Below are positions 23,093-31,745 of a DNA stretch of 63,108 nt, in pieces; within the stretch, counting starts at the first letter, position 1; every line of letters begins with the position of its first letter. The stretch is taken from positions 1 to 63,108 of the forward strand of contig JFHB01000182.1 of the NCBI GenBank assembly GCA_000729835.1, given 5' to 3'. A program made the translations under genes and the position numbers. A model generated the notes under the pieces. It did no database searches, was not told where the DNA came from, and worked only from the letters and a program-made list of their open reading frames with translations. This DNA comes from Atkinsonella hypoxylon. Its lineage: Eukaryota > Ascomycota > Sordariomycetes > Hypocreales > Clavicipitaceae.

Positions 23093-23190
23093 TCTACTAA
23101 AAATCAACGTAACAAGACCTAATAAGGGTCACGTGATAGAGCAACTAGTAGGCATAAAAATAGGCTATATAGGGTAGCTTATTTTTTACA
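23093..23190 (-). mobile_element. Old Copia LTR remnant, right piece with terminus
   Basis: This finishes the LTR begun at 6224-6364 and 14238-14267, and ends ATTTTTTACA, an altered LTR end. Together the three pieces make about 270 bp of one LTR. Confidence 0.87.
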
Positions 23191-23570
23191 AGAGCTAAAA
23201 GTATTAATAAGTTAAGATAAAGATTAAAGATAATAAAATATAAGATTTATAAGTATTAAGAGTTATAAATAGAAATAGCCTAAAAGATATTAATTAATTA
23301 AAGCAATAAAAGACTAAAAAGAGCTAGCAAGAGCTACTTGCGTGCCTACCTAAGAAAAAACTATTCTATACGTCTAGGCGATGCGCTTTTATGGATAAAA
23401 CCTTGCTCGTAGCATCTCCCGCCAATCTAATATAGTAACGCAAGGGGGTAATCTTGCTGTAACACAGTAGCATAAATTATAACCCTTAAACTAGCATTAC
23501 AAAAATATATAGCAATTGCAGGAGGTACCTTTGCATATAAATTTATGTAGGCAGGTACTACTTCCGTTTT
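23191..23570. other. Transition to the gene island, with a repeat E remnant
   Basis: The first 150 bases are AT-rich and RIP-like. From about 23354 to 23480 the minus strand resembles the left end of repeat E: the reverse of CGCTAGACGT-like and CCCCCTTGCG words (GTCTAGGCGATGCGC and CGCAAGGGGGTAAT on plus). No reading frame is supported. Confidence 0.5.
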
Positions 23571-23934
23571 AGGCCTAGTTGCTACTGCGTATTTCAAAAT
23601 CCGTTACTGCGTGTTTGCGTACTCCTAACATAAGAAGTAGGTATTCTACCGCGCTGGACAGCCAGCCTGCGGCGGCCCTCCTAAATGTATGTGTAGGTAT
23701 ATACGGAATATGTGTATAGGAGAGGGGGAAAAGGAAAAAAAAGGAGGGAAGGTAGGCCGGCGCCAGAATGCTAAAGAACTCTACAGCCCTCAACTGCAGC
23801 GTAAGCCTCCTACATCCCCGGCCGGTACCTTTGCTAACCTGGTCCTAGCCCGGCAACCCCCCTGTGATTGGCCCTGCTAGCTATACATCACGTGTAGGAA
23901 AGACCCCGTCGAACGCTGTTGTTACTAGTAAGAT
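23571..23934. other. Intergenic, near-normal GC
   Basis: Unlike the transposon nests, this part keeps CG, TG and CA. The word GGTACCTTTGC occurs at about 23523 and 23823. Short open frames on both strands have no coding signature. A CACGTG palindrome sits at about 23889. Confidence 0.4.
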
Positions 23935-24010
23935 AGGTACAATCTATCCTTCTTCAATTTTGCATCAGTGACCTAATAGGGGGGAAGGAGCCCATCAACG
24001 GTCAGCTTAG
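23935..24010. repeat. Left arm of a 76-bp imperfect inverted repeat
   Basis: The reverse complement aligns without gaps to 26742-26817. I count roughly 15-17 mismatches, mostly transitions, so about 80% identity by eye. The best kept parts are GCTCCTTCCC, TTAGGTCA and GATGCAAAATT. The two arms bracket the kinase-like gene. They may be ends of a degenerate mobile unit, or two opposed copies of a small repeat. Confidence 0.75.
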
Positions 24011-24573
24011 GAACAATAGTGGGGACTGTAACTTAGATTGTAGGGATAATCTAATAGAGGTAATGCTTGTTAAAGGTCTAAGTTATAGAAATCTTAATAA
24101 ATATTAAAAAAAAAGAATTATAGTAATTATAACTTATATAATTAAATAATAAAGCTTTAAATAATAGATTCTCTAGTTAATATAGATCTAGCTAATAGAT
24201 TACACTATACCTAGGGGCTTTACTAGTTAAGAGTCTTAATACCTAATACAAGAGACAGTAAAGTACTTTTACTAGTAAAATTCCCGCAAAAATACTTGCT
24301 ACTATATATTCTAAAATCTGTTACTAACCAAAACAGGAAGGGTCCCTGCACATCTATTTTTGGTGTAGAAGTACTATAAGCTTGCGCTAGCTAACATTCC
24401 CCGCTTATAAGAATGTGTAAGGGCTAGGCGAGTTTATGCGAAGAGATAAGTATTAAATTAAGTATAATAGCGCTAGTGCCCTTTAGGTGAACCCAACCAA
24501 CATACCCAACTTCTCCCTTAATACCAACACCATCCGTACCTTCTCACTCAGAATCAGCGCCGATCACTAAATT
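24011..24573 (+). other. Upstream region of the kinase-like gene
   Basis: From about 24050 to 24280 the DNA is AT-rich and RIP-like. From 24290 on it returns to normal composition. The last 90 bases before the ATG are pyrimidine- and CCAAC-rich, a common look of fungal 5' leaders. I see no convincing TATA box; AAATTAAGTATAATAG at about 24453-24468 is AT-rich but unproven. Confidence 0.4.
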
Positions 24574-25572
24574 ATGGCTGAAAAGAGTCAAGCAGAGGTC
24601 TCGTTCAGCAAAGAAGTGCTTCGTCTCCGAGCCGAGTATGAGCACCGTCGCGTTACCACTAATCTTTGTCCCCCTGGCGGTCGACCAGTTGTTGAAGTGG
24701 AACTTCAGCGCGGCGAAAAGTCTTACATGACGTACTGGTACGATGACGGCACCGAGTATGGCCAATGCGTACGCATCTTCGACGTTCCCGGTACTCTCTC
24801 TGGCGATATTCTACGGCTCTATCGCAACTTGCCCCCCTTGTCCGGTCACTTTGAGATCGATGGCGACGACGTACGTCCACTGAGCTGCTGTTTAGAGCAT
24901 CCTAAGCCCATAGAGGACGACTCTGAGGACCTAAGCGAGCTTGTCTCGAAGCTTCCTCTCGTCTCTGTCGACCCTGCGAAGCACTTTACTAAGAAGGGCA
25001 AGTACCGAAGCGAGATAGAGAATCTTATCAGGTGCCAGGGCGGCTCTGTACCAGGCCATTCCCTATCTCCGAACATTATCCAGCTTCTTGGCAGGTCTGC
25101 CGACGGGCAGCTAGTCTTCAAAAAGTTATCGTCTGCCGCGCGCACCCTCGGTTGCTTCTCCTCCTTAGCTGTTTACAAGAGCTGGATTCTACAACTCATT
25201 GACGCCTTGGATTGTCTTCACTCTCTTGGCATCGTTCATCGCGACTTACGTGCCGATAACCTTCTCTTCTCAGACGATGGGGAGGGCCTAGTTGTCTGCG
25301 ATCTTGAAAGTCGCTGGGGAGAGCGGTTGGCGCCCGAGGTCGCCTTCCAGGGTGGCTTGGAGGACTCGGGGTGGACCCCTAGATCCGACATCTTTGATAT
25401 TGGAAACTGCATCAAAAACATGGTTTATGCGAACGGGCCACTTACGCACTTCGTTGAATGGTCTGTCCCAGCTCCACTCCAGGTCATTGTTGAAGCGTGC
25501 ATGCGTCCGAGGCCGGAGGAGCGTCCAACCCTAGCCGATTTGCGTATTATGGTGAGGGAGATCCAGACGTAA
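24574..25572 (+). CDS. Protein kinase-like protein, 332 aa, fungal CDLE-RWG type
   Basis: A single open frame with normal codon use and no RIP scars. The ATG has A at -3. The N-terminal ~130 residues match no domain I recognise (acidic patch EDDSEDLSEL at 114-123). The C-terminal ~200 residues form a small protein kinase fold: LHSLGIVHRDLRADNLL at 215-231 is the catalytic loop with H222, R223, D224 and N229. D243 in CDLESRWG takes the place of DFG. APE is at 253-255; SDIFDIG at 271-277 is the helix F region; ERP at 316-318 is the late Arg. A clear glycine loop and VAIK lysine are not seen; Lys136-Lys143 before SEIENL are candidates. Catalysis is thus possible but unproven, and substrate and pathway are unknown. 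It lies between the 76-bp inverted repeats. No intron is needed. Confidence 0.85.
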   Translation: MAEKSQAEVSFSKEVLRLRAEYEHRRVTTNLCPPGGRPVVEVELQRGEKSYMTYWYDDGTEYGQCVRIFDVPGTLSGDILRLYRNLPPLSGHFEIDGDDVRPLSCCLEHPKPIEDDSEDLSELVSKLPLVSVDPAKHFTKKGKYRSEIENLIRCQGGSVPGHSLSPNIIQLLGRSADGQLVFKKLSSAARTLGCFSSLAVYKSWILQLIDALDCLHSLGIVHRDLRADNLLFSDDGEGLVVCDLESRWGERLAPEVAFQGGLEDSGWTPRSDIFDIGNCIKNMVYANGPLTHFVEWSVPAPLQVIVEACMRPRPEERPTLADLRIMVREIQT

Positions 25573-26741
25573 ACGAATTACCGTACATAGGGGCTTCAAG
25601 AGTTAAACATGAGCTGCTGTTTGTAAACTTGGACACCAACACGGCTCTTAATAAGAAGAAAATTGACTCCTGGATAGTCACAGTTTCAGCCTATATGATT
25701 GCTTGCGTCGCCTTTTATGTGACGGGGAGTGGCAGGTTCTCTGGTTTTGTTGAGTGTTGGATTCCCTCAGTTGCCAATTCATCTCTGAAACCAGGATGGG
25801 AGGATTGGCAGCTTCTGATGGCAGCCGGGCAGGCGAGCAGCTCTTCAGCTGCAAAGGCAACCATGTGTCGCTAGCTGGGTACGGTTGACAGGAATACCGC
25901 AGGCGCCTAACCGACCCCACCCGCGCTTTCAGGCAGCGTAGGCAAGCTGTCACTGACCATGGGGGATTGGGAATGTAGTCGACTAATGGGCTCGGGATGT
26001 AGTACTTAACAATTGAAACAATAAGAGAACAAATGACCTAATGAAACTGGACTCAAGAAACGGCCCTCTAAATTGTTGCTCAGATGAAAAGGATGACGAA
26101 CCAAAGCAGCATGGCCGGGCCTATGGGTATCCAGTAAAGCAGCGCTTCAACTCTCTGACCGCCAGCCCCGCACTATGCGTTGCAGATTGTGAGATGAAGA
26201 CTAAGTGCTCCTAACTCTAGATTGTAACTAAAAAGGCTTTCTGAGTACACTCCTTTGTGCCCTGTTGACCACAGTCTCATCCTAAGTCAGGGGGCACGTA
26301 AATAATGCACTAGCGCTTTCAAATAACGCACTAGACCTAACCGAATCGAATAGCGCGACTGGTCCTTGCGCAATACTAATAAACGCTAATTGGCTGGAAT
26401 TTACTAGATAATTCCTTCTTCTAGGTAATGTAGCAGCTAGTATTAATATAGACCTAACCGCTAATTCTGCTAAATTCTAGCCAATTAGAGCCCGCTAAGC
26501 AATTAATAGGAATACGTGCTATGTCTCGCGTTATACCTAATTGGGTGGCTTATTGCTAGGATAGGTGGCTCACACAATACCAACCCCTGTATGATTTTGC
26601 ACTAATACAAGCCTCTCTTTACATAGCTGCTAGGTTCCCCTCTAACAGTTGCAATCAGCTGGATAAGTGGGTCTGTGCGTTATAAAATCTTTACTGCGCA
26701 GGCTAAGTTGTTAGGGAGGCAACACTATGTCTTACTTATTT
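25573..26741. other. Intergenic, downstream of the kinase-like gene
   Basis: No gene is supported. The part up to about 26280 has normal composition. An overlapping frame at 25497-25874 lacks protein-like character. From 26285 to 26560 there are several short repeats and a hairpin, listed separately. Confidence 0.5.
26332..26487. repeat. Hairpin-forming inverted repeat with direct repeats
   Basis: Arms 26387-26403 and 26471-26487 are 17 bp with one mismatch (TAATTGGCTGGAATTTA and its near complement) around a 67-base loop. A 12-base direct repeat TAGACCTAACCG occurs at 26332-26343 and 26449-26460. It might be a small non-autonomous element, but no target duplication was identified. Confidence 0.6.
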
Positions 26742-26817
26742 CCGAGCTAACCGTTCATAAGCTCCTTCCCTTCTGTTAGGTCATCGATGCAAAATTAAAG
26801 AAGAAGAGATTGTATGG
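26742..26817. repeat. Right arm of the 76-bp imperfect inverted repeat
   Basis: This is the partner of 23935-24010 in reverse orientation. Similarity fades on both sides. The arms enclose about 2.7 kb whose only supported gene is the kinase-like one. Confidence 0.75.
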
Positions 26818-27196
26818 GCAATCTAGTGAAGGCTTCAATACATATTGTGGCGGGGCATGTACATAACAGAAGAGATATCTAGGTTCGACCAGGAAATATA
26901 ACGATAACTAGAGGCAACGGATTACTCCGTTATCATCAATTTGTTTGCTTCTATGCATGCCTTTGTGAAAATATAAGCTATCTTCAGCTTTGGCTAACCG
27001 TGAACAAGCCTCTGTGGGAAAGGAAAATATCAAAATTATGCAGAGTAATCAATGCTTCTTTGCCTAACATTTCAATGCTAATTTGGGTCCTCAAACTTCT
27101 AGTTGTCGGCGCCGCGTTGGTATCAACTCTTGTTGTGCGATCGGGAGCCTTCGATTATGCCAAGTTAGCTACATAAGCATGCTTCTTATGCGGAGG
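26818..27196. other. Intergenic between the two island genes
   Basis: Normal composition with no supported frame. The two genes point towards each other, so this is the shared 3' side. CGGATTACTCCG at about 26918-26929 is a short palindrome that could be structural in an RNA 3' end. Confidence 0.4.
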
Positions 27197-27775
27197 TTAT
27201 ATACCCTTATGCACGCTCGAGTTACGAGTCGTGCGTTGGTCGCAATAGATCATGCAGCTCATAGTGACGGGATCGCCTCGGCTAAAGTCCCACGCTGTCT
27301 GAATGGGCTCGCCTGTCTTATCATCGTCGGTAATCTCTCGAGTAAAATTCTTTCTGCCCTCGGTCCACTCGATAATGGCTGGGGCCGCCTTTTCTCCACT
27401 GATGTAATACAGGCCGAGGATATCCTGGAGGTTGGCATCCTTAACCACACGCTGGAACGCGTTAATGAGCTCGGTGGGAGGCTTCTCAGTCCTCCGCATT
27501 GTAAATTCGTATGGCTCCCCCGTGGAGAGCCAACGCTCTGGGTAGTAAGTTGGAGTATGCTCCGTCAGCTCGGGCTGAGAGACACTGCCTGTGGCCAGCA
27601 TGATTTCGCCCTTAGCAAGCTTGCAGTGGGCATGAACAAGGCAGAGTCCGAACGCATACTCATACTGAGCCATAAGCGAAGCTAAGGCAGGCAGCAAAAT
27701 ATCGCGATCAACGAACTGCTCGTCGGCCTCGCCGAGAGTGGGTAGAGAATTGTAGAGAGTAGCGACTTCAGCCAT
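27197..27775 (-). CDS. Uncharacterised fungal protein, 192 aa
   Basis: A minus-strand open frame from ATG at 27775 to the stop at 27197. Composition is normal and RIP-free. No signal peptide or membrane segment is seen. Features: acidic N-terminal part, a His/Cys cluster LVHAHC at 46-51, YPERW at 78-82, EPYEF at 87-91, ELINAFQRV at 102-110, LQDILGLYY at 116-124, EWTEGRKN at 136-143 and two late Cys (174, 178). The look is that of a small conserved Pezizomycotina orphan family with no known role; that is recollection of a pattern and not a search result. The last dozen residues look less structured, so a missed intron near the end is possible. A TATA-like site lies about 130 bases upstream. 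The antisense frame at 27083-27685 is its shadow. Confidence 0.75.
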   Translation of the reverse strand: MAEVATLYNSLPTLGEADEQFVDRDILLPALASLMAQYEYAFGLCLVHAHCKLAKGEIMLATGSVSQPELTEHTPTYYPERWLSTGEPYEFTMRRTEKPPTELINAFQRVVKDANLQDILGLYYISGEKAAPAIIEWTEGRKNFTREITDDDKTGEPIQTAWDFSRGDPVTMSCMIYCDQRTTRNSSVHKGI

Positions 27776-27906
27776 TGCGATTGCAATCTAGAAGCAAGAG
27801 GTAGTTTTAAAACAAAATGTACTGGGTATGATATAGGACTGCTTAGGTTCGATATTTGTGGTGTCAATGGAATGGCAAAAAAAGGAGGTCTTGCGTCCTG
27901 CTTCAC

Positions 27907-27914
27907 TTTATATA
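27907..27914 (-). promoter_or_regulatory. TATA-like box upstream of the 192-aa gene
   Basis: The minus strand reads TATATAAA here, about 130 bases before the ATG at 27775. That leaves room for a leader of roughly 100 bases. A CT-rich stretch lies between, typical of fungal transcription starts. Confidence 0.5.
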
Positions 27915-28399
27915 GGCACTTGATGGGAGGGCATACAATGTGGATAATCTTCCAGTAGGACCCCAGCATGTATTTCGCGCGGTGAGCTGCTGCTGATACA
28001 GCTCAATCACTGGAGAGGGATTCGCTAGGCTAAGGAGTAATGGAAATCTAACAGTAGGGTATGCAACAAATCCACCCAGCCGCAATCGTGGTGTCTTGGT
28101 TATACAGCTCCCTGTTGGCGCCTAAACCCGGACAAGAAATCGGCCGATGATGTTAAGCAAGTACTTTTCCGACTTAGAAACCCTTGCAGCGTCACCCCCT
28201 ATGTAACGTTCACACATGCAAGTACTCGACTGATATTACTAACAGATGGGCATCTTGCACAGCCTCGGCAACAAAGAGGCATTGATATTTCGGCCCGGCT
28301 CCGGCCACAGGACTAAGCTAACAGTAACCCCTGTAGAAGACATAGATACAGTACAGTGATCGAGATATCACCATCAGCATATAGAAACTGGCAACAACA
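27915..28399. other. Upstream region of the 192-aa gene
   Basis: GC is normal with no supported frame. The word GCAAGTACT occurs at about 28158 and 28218. This is the last unmutated DNA before the right-hand transposon nest. Confidence 0.4.
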
Positions 28400-28758
28400 T
28401 AACATCGGGCACCCACATTTGGCCTAATGCTACCTATAACAACATTCTATTAGCGTTAAATTATTTAGTACCACAAGATAATAATAGCTCTAATTAGTAT
28501 TTCCTAGCTACTAAGCTGCTTCTTATAATATAGGACCTTAGAACGATTAATAGAGATAGCGCTAAAAGTAGTAATAAAGAGTATATAGGCAGCCTAGAGT
28601 TAAAAAGGAGTTAGCTTAATAGCGTAGCTTAATATTTTAGAAGCCTTTAATATAGCTAGCTCCCTGTACCTTCTCTATAAATTAAATAGGCTAGAATCAC
28701 TAAGCTAAATAATAAGGATAGTTTGCAGCTTCCTTAAAGTGTAGATAAGCTACCTACT
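28400..28758. other. RIP-affected border of the gene island
   Basis: Composition falls quickly to the AT-rich, TA-heavy type from about 28440. I recognise no element in it. Confidence 0.4.
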
Positions 28759-28840
28759 TGTTAAAAATAAGCTACCCTGTATAGCCTATTTTTATACCTA
28801 CTAGTTGCTCTATCACGTGACCCTCTTTTGATCTTATTAC
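28759..28840 (+). mobile_element. Fragment of a Copia-1-type LTR, plus orientation
   Basis: It begins TGTTAAAAATAAGCTACC like the LTR at 20871, and stops after about 80 bases. The next LTR then starts in the opposite orientation, giving a head-to-head arrangement. Confidence 0.8.
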
Positions 28841-29674
28841 TATTAAAAATAATAGGGATTACAGGACTAGATAGAAGAGGGTAGTGAAGCCTCTTAGATT
28901 AAAACCTGTAATTGCTCCTAGCAATTATCACGTAGTAGAAGCAGCAGCGGCCTAAATCAAGCTGTAGTGTGTAGTACTAATCACGTAGAATGCAGCAGAT
29001 AACTATAATAATAGTAGTATCTTATATTAAGAGCGCTATAACGAATAAGTTAGTAAGGGCAGGATCTATAATCTTTCTAGTCCTTTATATACCCTCTAAC
29101 TATATTAGCGGGCTATTGCCGCTAGAAGGGGCTTATAGGCTACTTTATAATTTCCGCAAAAATATTTACTATATAAAAACAAAAAAATCAACTTATAGCT
29201 ATATAAGTAAGACGCTTATATATATAATTTAACAAATTTTACTAATAACTAATAACTCTTATAAGCAACTCTATCTAATAATTATACTATTAAAAAGCCC
29301 TAATTCTTAGCTTTTAAATAGTATATCTCTTAAATTTCTACTATTGCTAGTTATAGAGAAAATCGCTGTTAAACTTAACTATAGATTAGGCAACTTTGCC
29401 TTAGTTGAATCTAGATATTTATATCTAGTAACAACGATATCTCTACTAAAAATTAACGTAACAAGACCTAGTAAGGGTCACGTAATATAGTAACTAACAG
29501 GCAACTAGTAAGCATAAAAATAGGCTATACAGGGTAGCTTATTTTTAACACTCCCTCTAGAAATGTAAGAAGTAACCAATTGTACAAGTATAACTTAGCT
29601 CCTTTAAAGGATATCTAAGTTAGAATTAACCAACGAAATATAGTACTAATAACAGGACCAATAATATAACTAAT
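28841..29674 (-). mobile_element. Copia-3: truncated Copia-1-family element (3' LTR and internal end)
   Basis: A complete LTR (28841-29550) is followed by about 124 bases of internal sequence, including the purine tract (reverse of CTCCCTCT). These match 7062-7185 of Copia-1. The rest was replaced by the Gypsy LTR starting at 29675. The LTR is more mutated than those of Copia-1 and Copia-2. Confidence 0.88.
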
Positions 29675-30867
29675 TGTTATGGACTCGAGCCCTAGGCTCG
29701 GGTCTTTACATAGAGTTGGAAGGGGGGTCAGAGAGGGGGAAGGGAGTACCCTTATAGGTAGAGGAATAGGAGCAAACTGCGCCTAACTGTAGGTTAACTA
29801 GAACTTTACTAGGCACTATATAGAGAGAACAGTAGTTAAGGGATAGTAGAGAAGGGAATATACCTATATAGAGAAAGGAATAAAGACAGACTATATTAGT
29901 CTAGGAGTTAGCTAGAGCTTAGCTATACTTATTAGAAGGGACCTTAGTTATAGAGTGCAGAATAAAGGAGGTATATAGAGGAAGGAGTTTACTCTTCTCC
30001 TTTAGTATATAGCTTAAAGAATAGAGAGGTCTCTACTCTCTCTCCCTCTTCTCTCCCTATAATTATAGTTCTTACTATAGATACTAGTTAGCAGTAGCTA
30101 CTAGGTTAGTCTATTATATACTATAATTATCCTATAGATAGAACACTAGCAAGAACAATGTTGTTTAGTTATAGTAGTAAGGGTCTAGCTAGCTAACCTA
30201 GGCACTCTTTTAATCTCTATAGAGGAGTAGGGGAAAATACAGTAAGAATAAGCTAGAAAGCAGCAGAAATTATAGCGCTTTACGAGTTAGTTAAAAGCTA
30301 ATCTCTATAGATAAAGGAACTATAGCGCTTTATAATAGACTATATATAAATAGAGAAGCAGCTTTAGGCTACAGTAGGCTAGCAGCTAGAGAAACCTAAA
30401 TAGAAGCCTTTACCTATAGTAAACCCTTATAATAGAAATAAATAGAGCTTTTAGGCCTAGTAAATAGCAATTACCTAGAAACTCTAAGCTAATAGCACCT
30501 TTATAGGCACTATATAGAACTAGTAGTATTATTTATACTAAAGTTTGTTGCCTAAGATCTAGTAGAAAGTAGCTGCCTATTATAAGGTAGGTAAAGCAAG
30601 AGGATATAATATATAAGGGCTTCTTAATTACTTAGAATTAATTTTTATAGATTCTTACTAGTAGAACTAGGTCCTAATTAAACTTAATTAGCTTTAATAG
30701 AGCTATAATAAGTAGTTTATAGAATTCTACGTTTATTTTAAGGAGAAAATCGCGCTAGCAGAAGGGGCTAACTAGAATAATAGAGTGAAGTTAGCTAAGC
30801 TGTAAATAGCGCTTAATAAGGAAATAAGGGATTGTAGTATAGAAAGGGATATTCTATATTATAACTA
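29675..30867 (+). mobile_element. 5' fragment of a Gypsy-A/B-related element with a long LTR
   Basis: The LTR (29675-30118, 444 bp) is about 120 bp longer than others of the family. The extra length appears as a second, diverged copy of the AGAGAGAAC...TAGAGCTTAG portion. The internal part then follows Gypsy-B gag, with EFYVYFKEK starting at 30722. It stops at 30867 where repeat E begins. The GACTCGAGCC/GGCTCGGGTC hairpin near its start keeps CG sites. Confidence 0.85.
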
Positions 30868-31745
30868 CTGTGTCGCGGCGGGGTCACCCCCTTGCGATGT
30901 TATATTAGCTTTACAGGGGATGCTACATACAGCCTCTTCCTATAAGAGTGCGCATCGCCTAGACATGTAAAATAGTTTGAAGAGAGAGGCAGAGAGAAAC
31001 TTTTTCGCAAGCAGCTTTTGCTAGCTTCTTTTAGGCTTTTGCTGCGTTAATTAATTAATATCTTTTTCCCTATTTTGATTTACAACATTTGCTACGTAAG
31101 AATTCTTATTTTGTTACTTCTAATACTTGTCTTAACACTTTAATATATCTAGCTCTTTTTTGCGCGTGTATATTATGTCGCGGCGAGGTTACCCCCTTGC
31201 GATATCATATTAGCTTTATAGGGGATGCTATATATAGCCTCTTCCTATAAGAGTGCACATCGCCTAGACATATAAAATAGTTTTTGGATAGGCATAAGAC
31301 TTTTCGTAAGCAGCTTTTACTGGCTTCTTTTAGGCTTTTGCTGCGTTAATTAATTAATATCTTTTGCTCTATTTTAATTTATAATATTTAGTACATAAGA
31401 CTTCTTATTTTATTACTTCTAATACTTATCTTAACACTTTAATATATCTAGCTCTTTTTTGCGTATATATATCTTTTAAGCTATTTTGTCGCCTCAAAAC
31501 CAAACCCCTAAATAACTATACAGCCTACACTAAAGCAGGTAGCAATGCAGTGCATGTTAAGATTGAAGAGAATTAGCAGAGAGCAAGATATTTAACTGTA
31601 TATACTATTAAACAATAGTAGGTAAGAAGATTAAATAATTAGAAAAGGCAGAAATAAAATATTAGTTATAGCTTAGAAGATATATATATATATAAGAAGG
31701 AGCTAAATGCATTAAAGTATTAAGATAAGTGTTAGAAGTAGTAAA
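30868..31745. repeat. Repeat E cluster: tandem duplication followed by an inverted copy
   Basis: Two direct copies of the left half of repeat E lie head-to-tail (30868 to about 31171, and about 31172-31486), both starting near GTCGCGGCG and sharing CCCCCTTGCGAT. From about 31487 to 31745 comes the right half in the opposite orientation (GTCGCCTCAAAACC at its start). The outer sequence 31408-31486 is thus complementary to 31667-31745, giving an approximately 75-bp palindrome with a loop of about 180 bases. Confidence 0.75.

Noticed and set aside
23575..23880. Two short frames on opposite strands (72 and 63 codons)
   Set aside because: They overlap each other and include a purine-rich low-complexity run; no homology or leader supports them.
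24544..25421. Several minus-strand frames of 61-99 codons opposite the kinase-like gene
   Set aside because: They are shadows of the coding strand with low-complexity Arg/Ser content.
25497..25874. 125-codon frame overlapping the end of the kinase-like gene
   Set aside because: It overlaps the kinase frame's end, has no recognisable motif, and its start lies within the better-supported gene.
27083..27685. 200-codon open frame on plus, antisense to the 192-aa gene
   Set aside because: It overlaps the minus-strand gene fully, is Cys/Leu/Arg-rich without motif structure, and the minus frame has protein-like blocks and a TATA-like site upstream.
28990..29232. 80-codon plus frame in the Copia-3 LTR
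   Set aside because: It is within LTR sequence; it is open only because RIP altered stops, and other LTR copies do not keep it.
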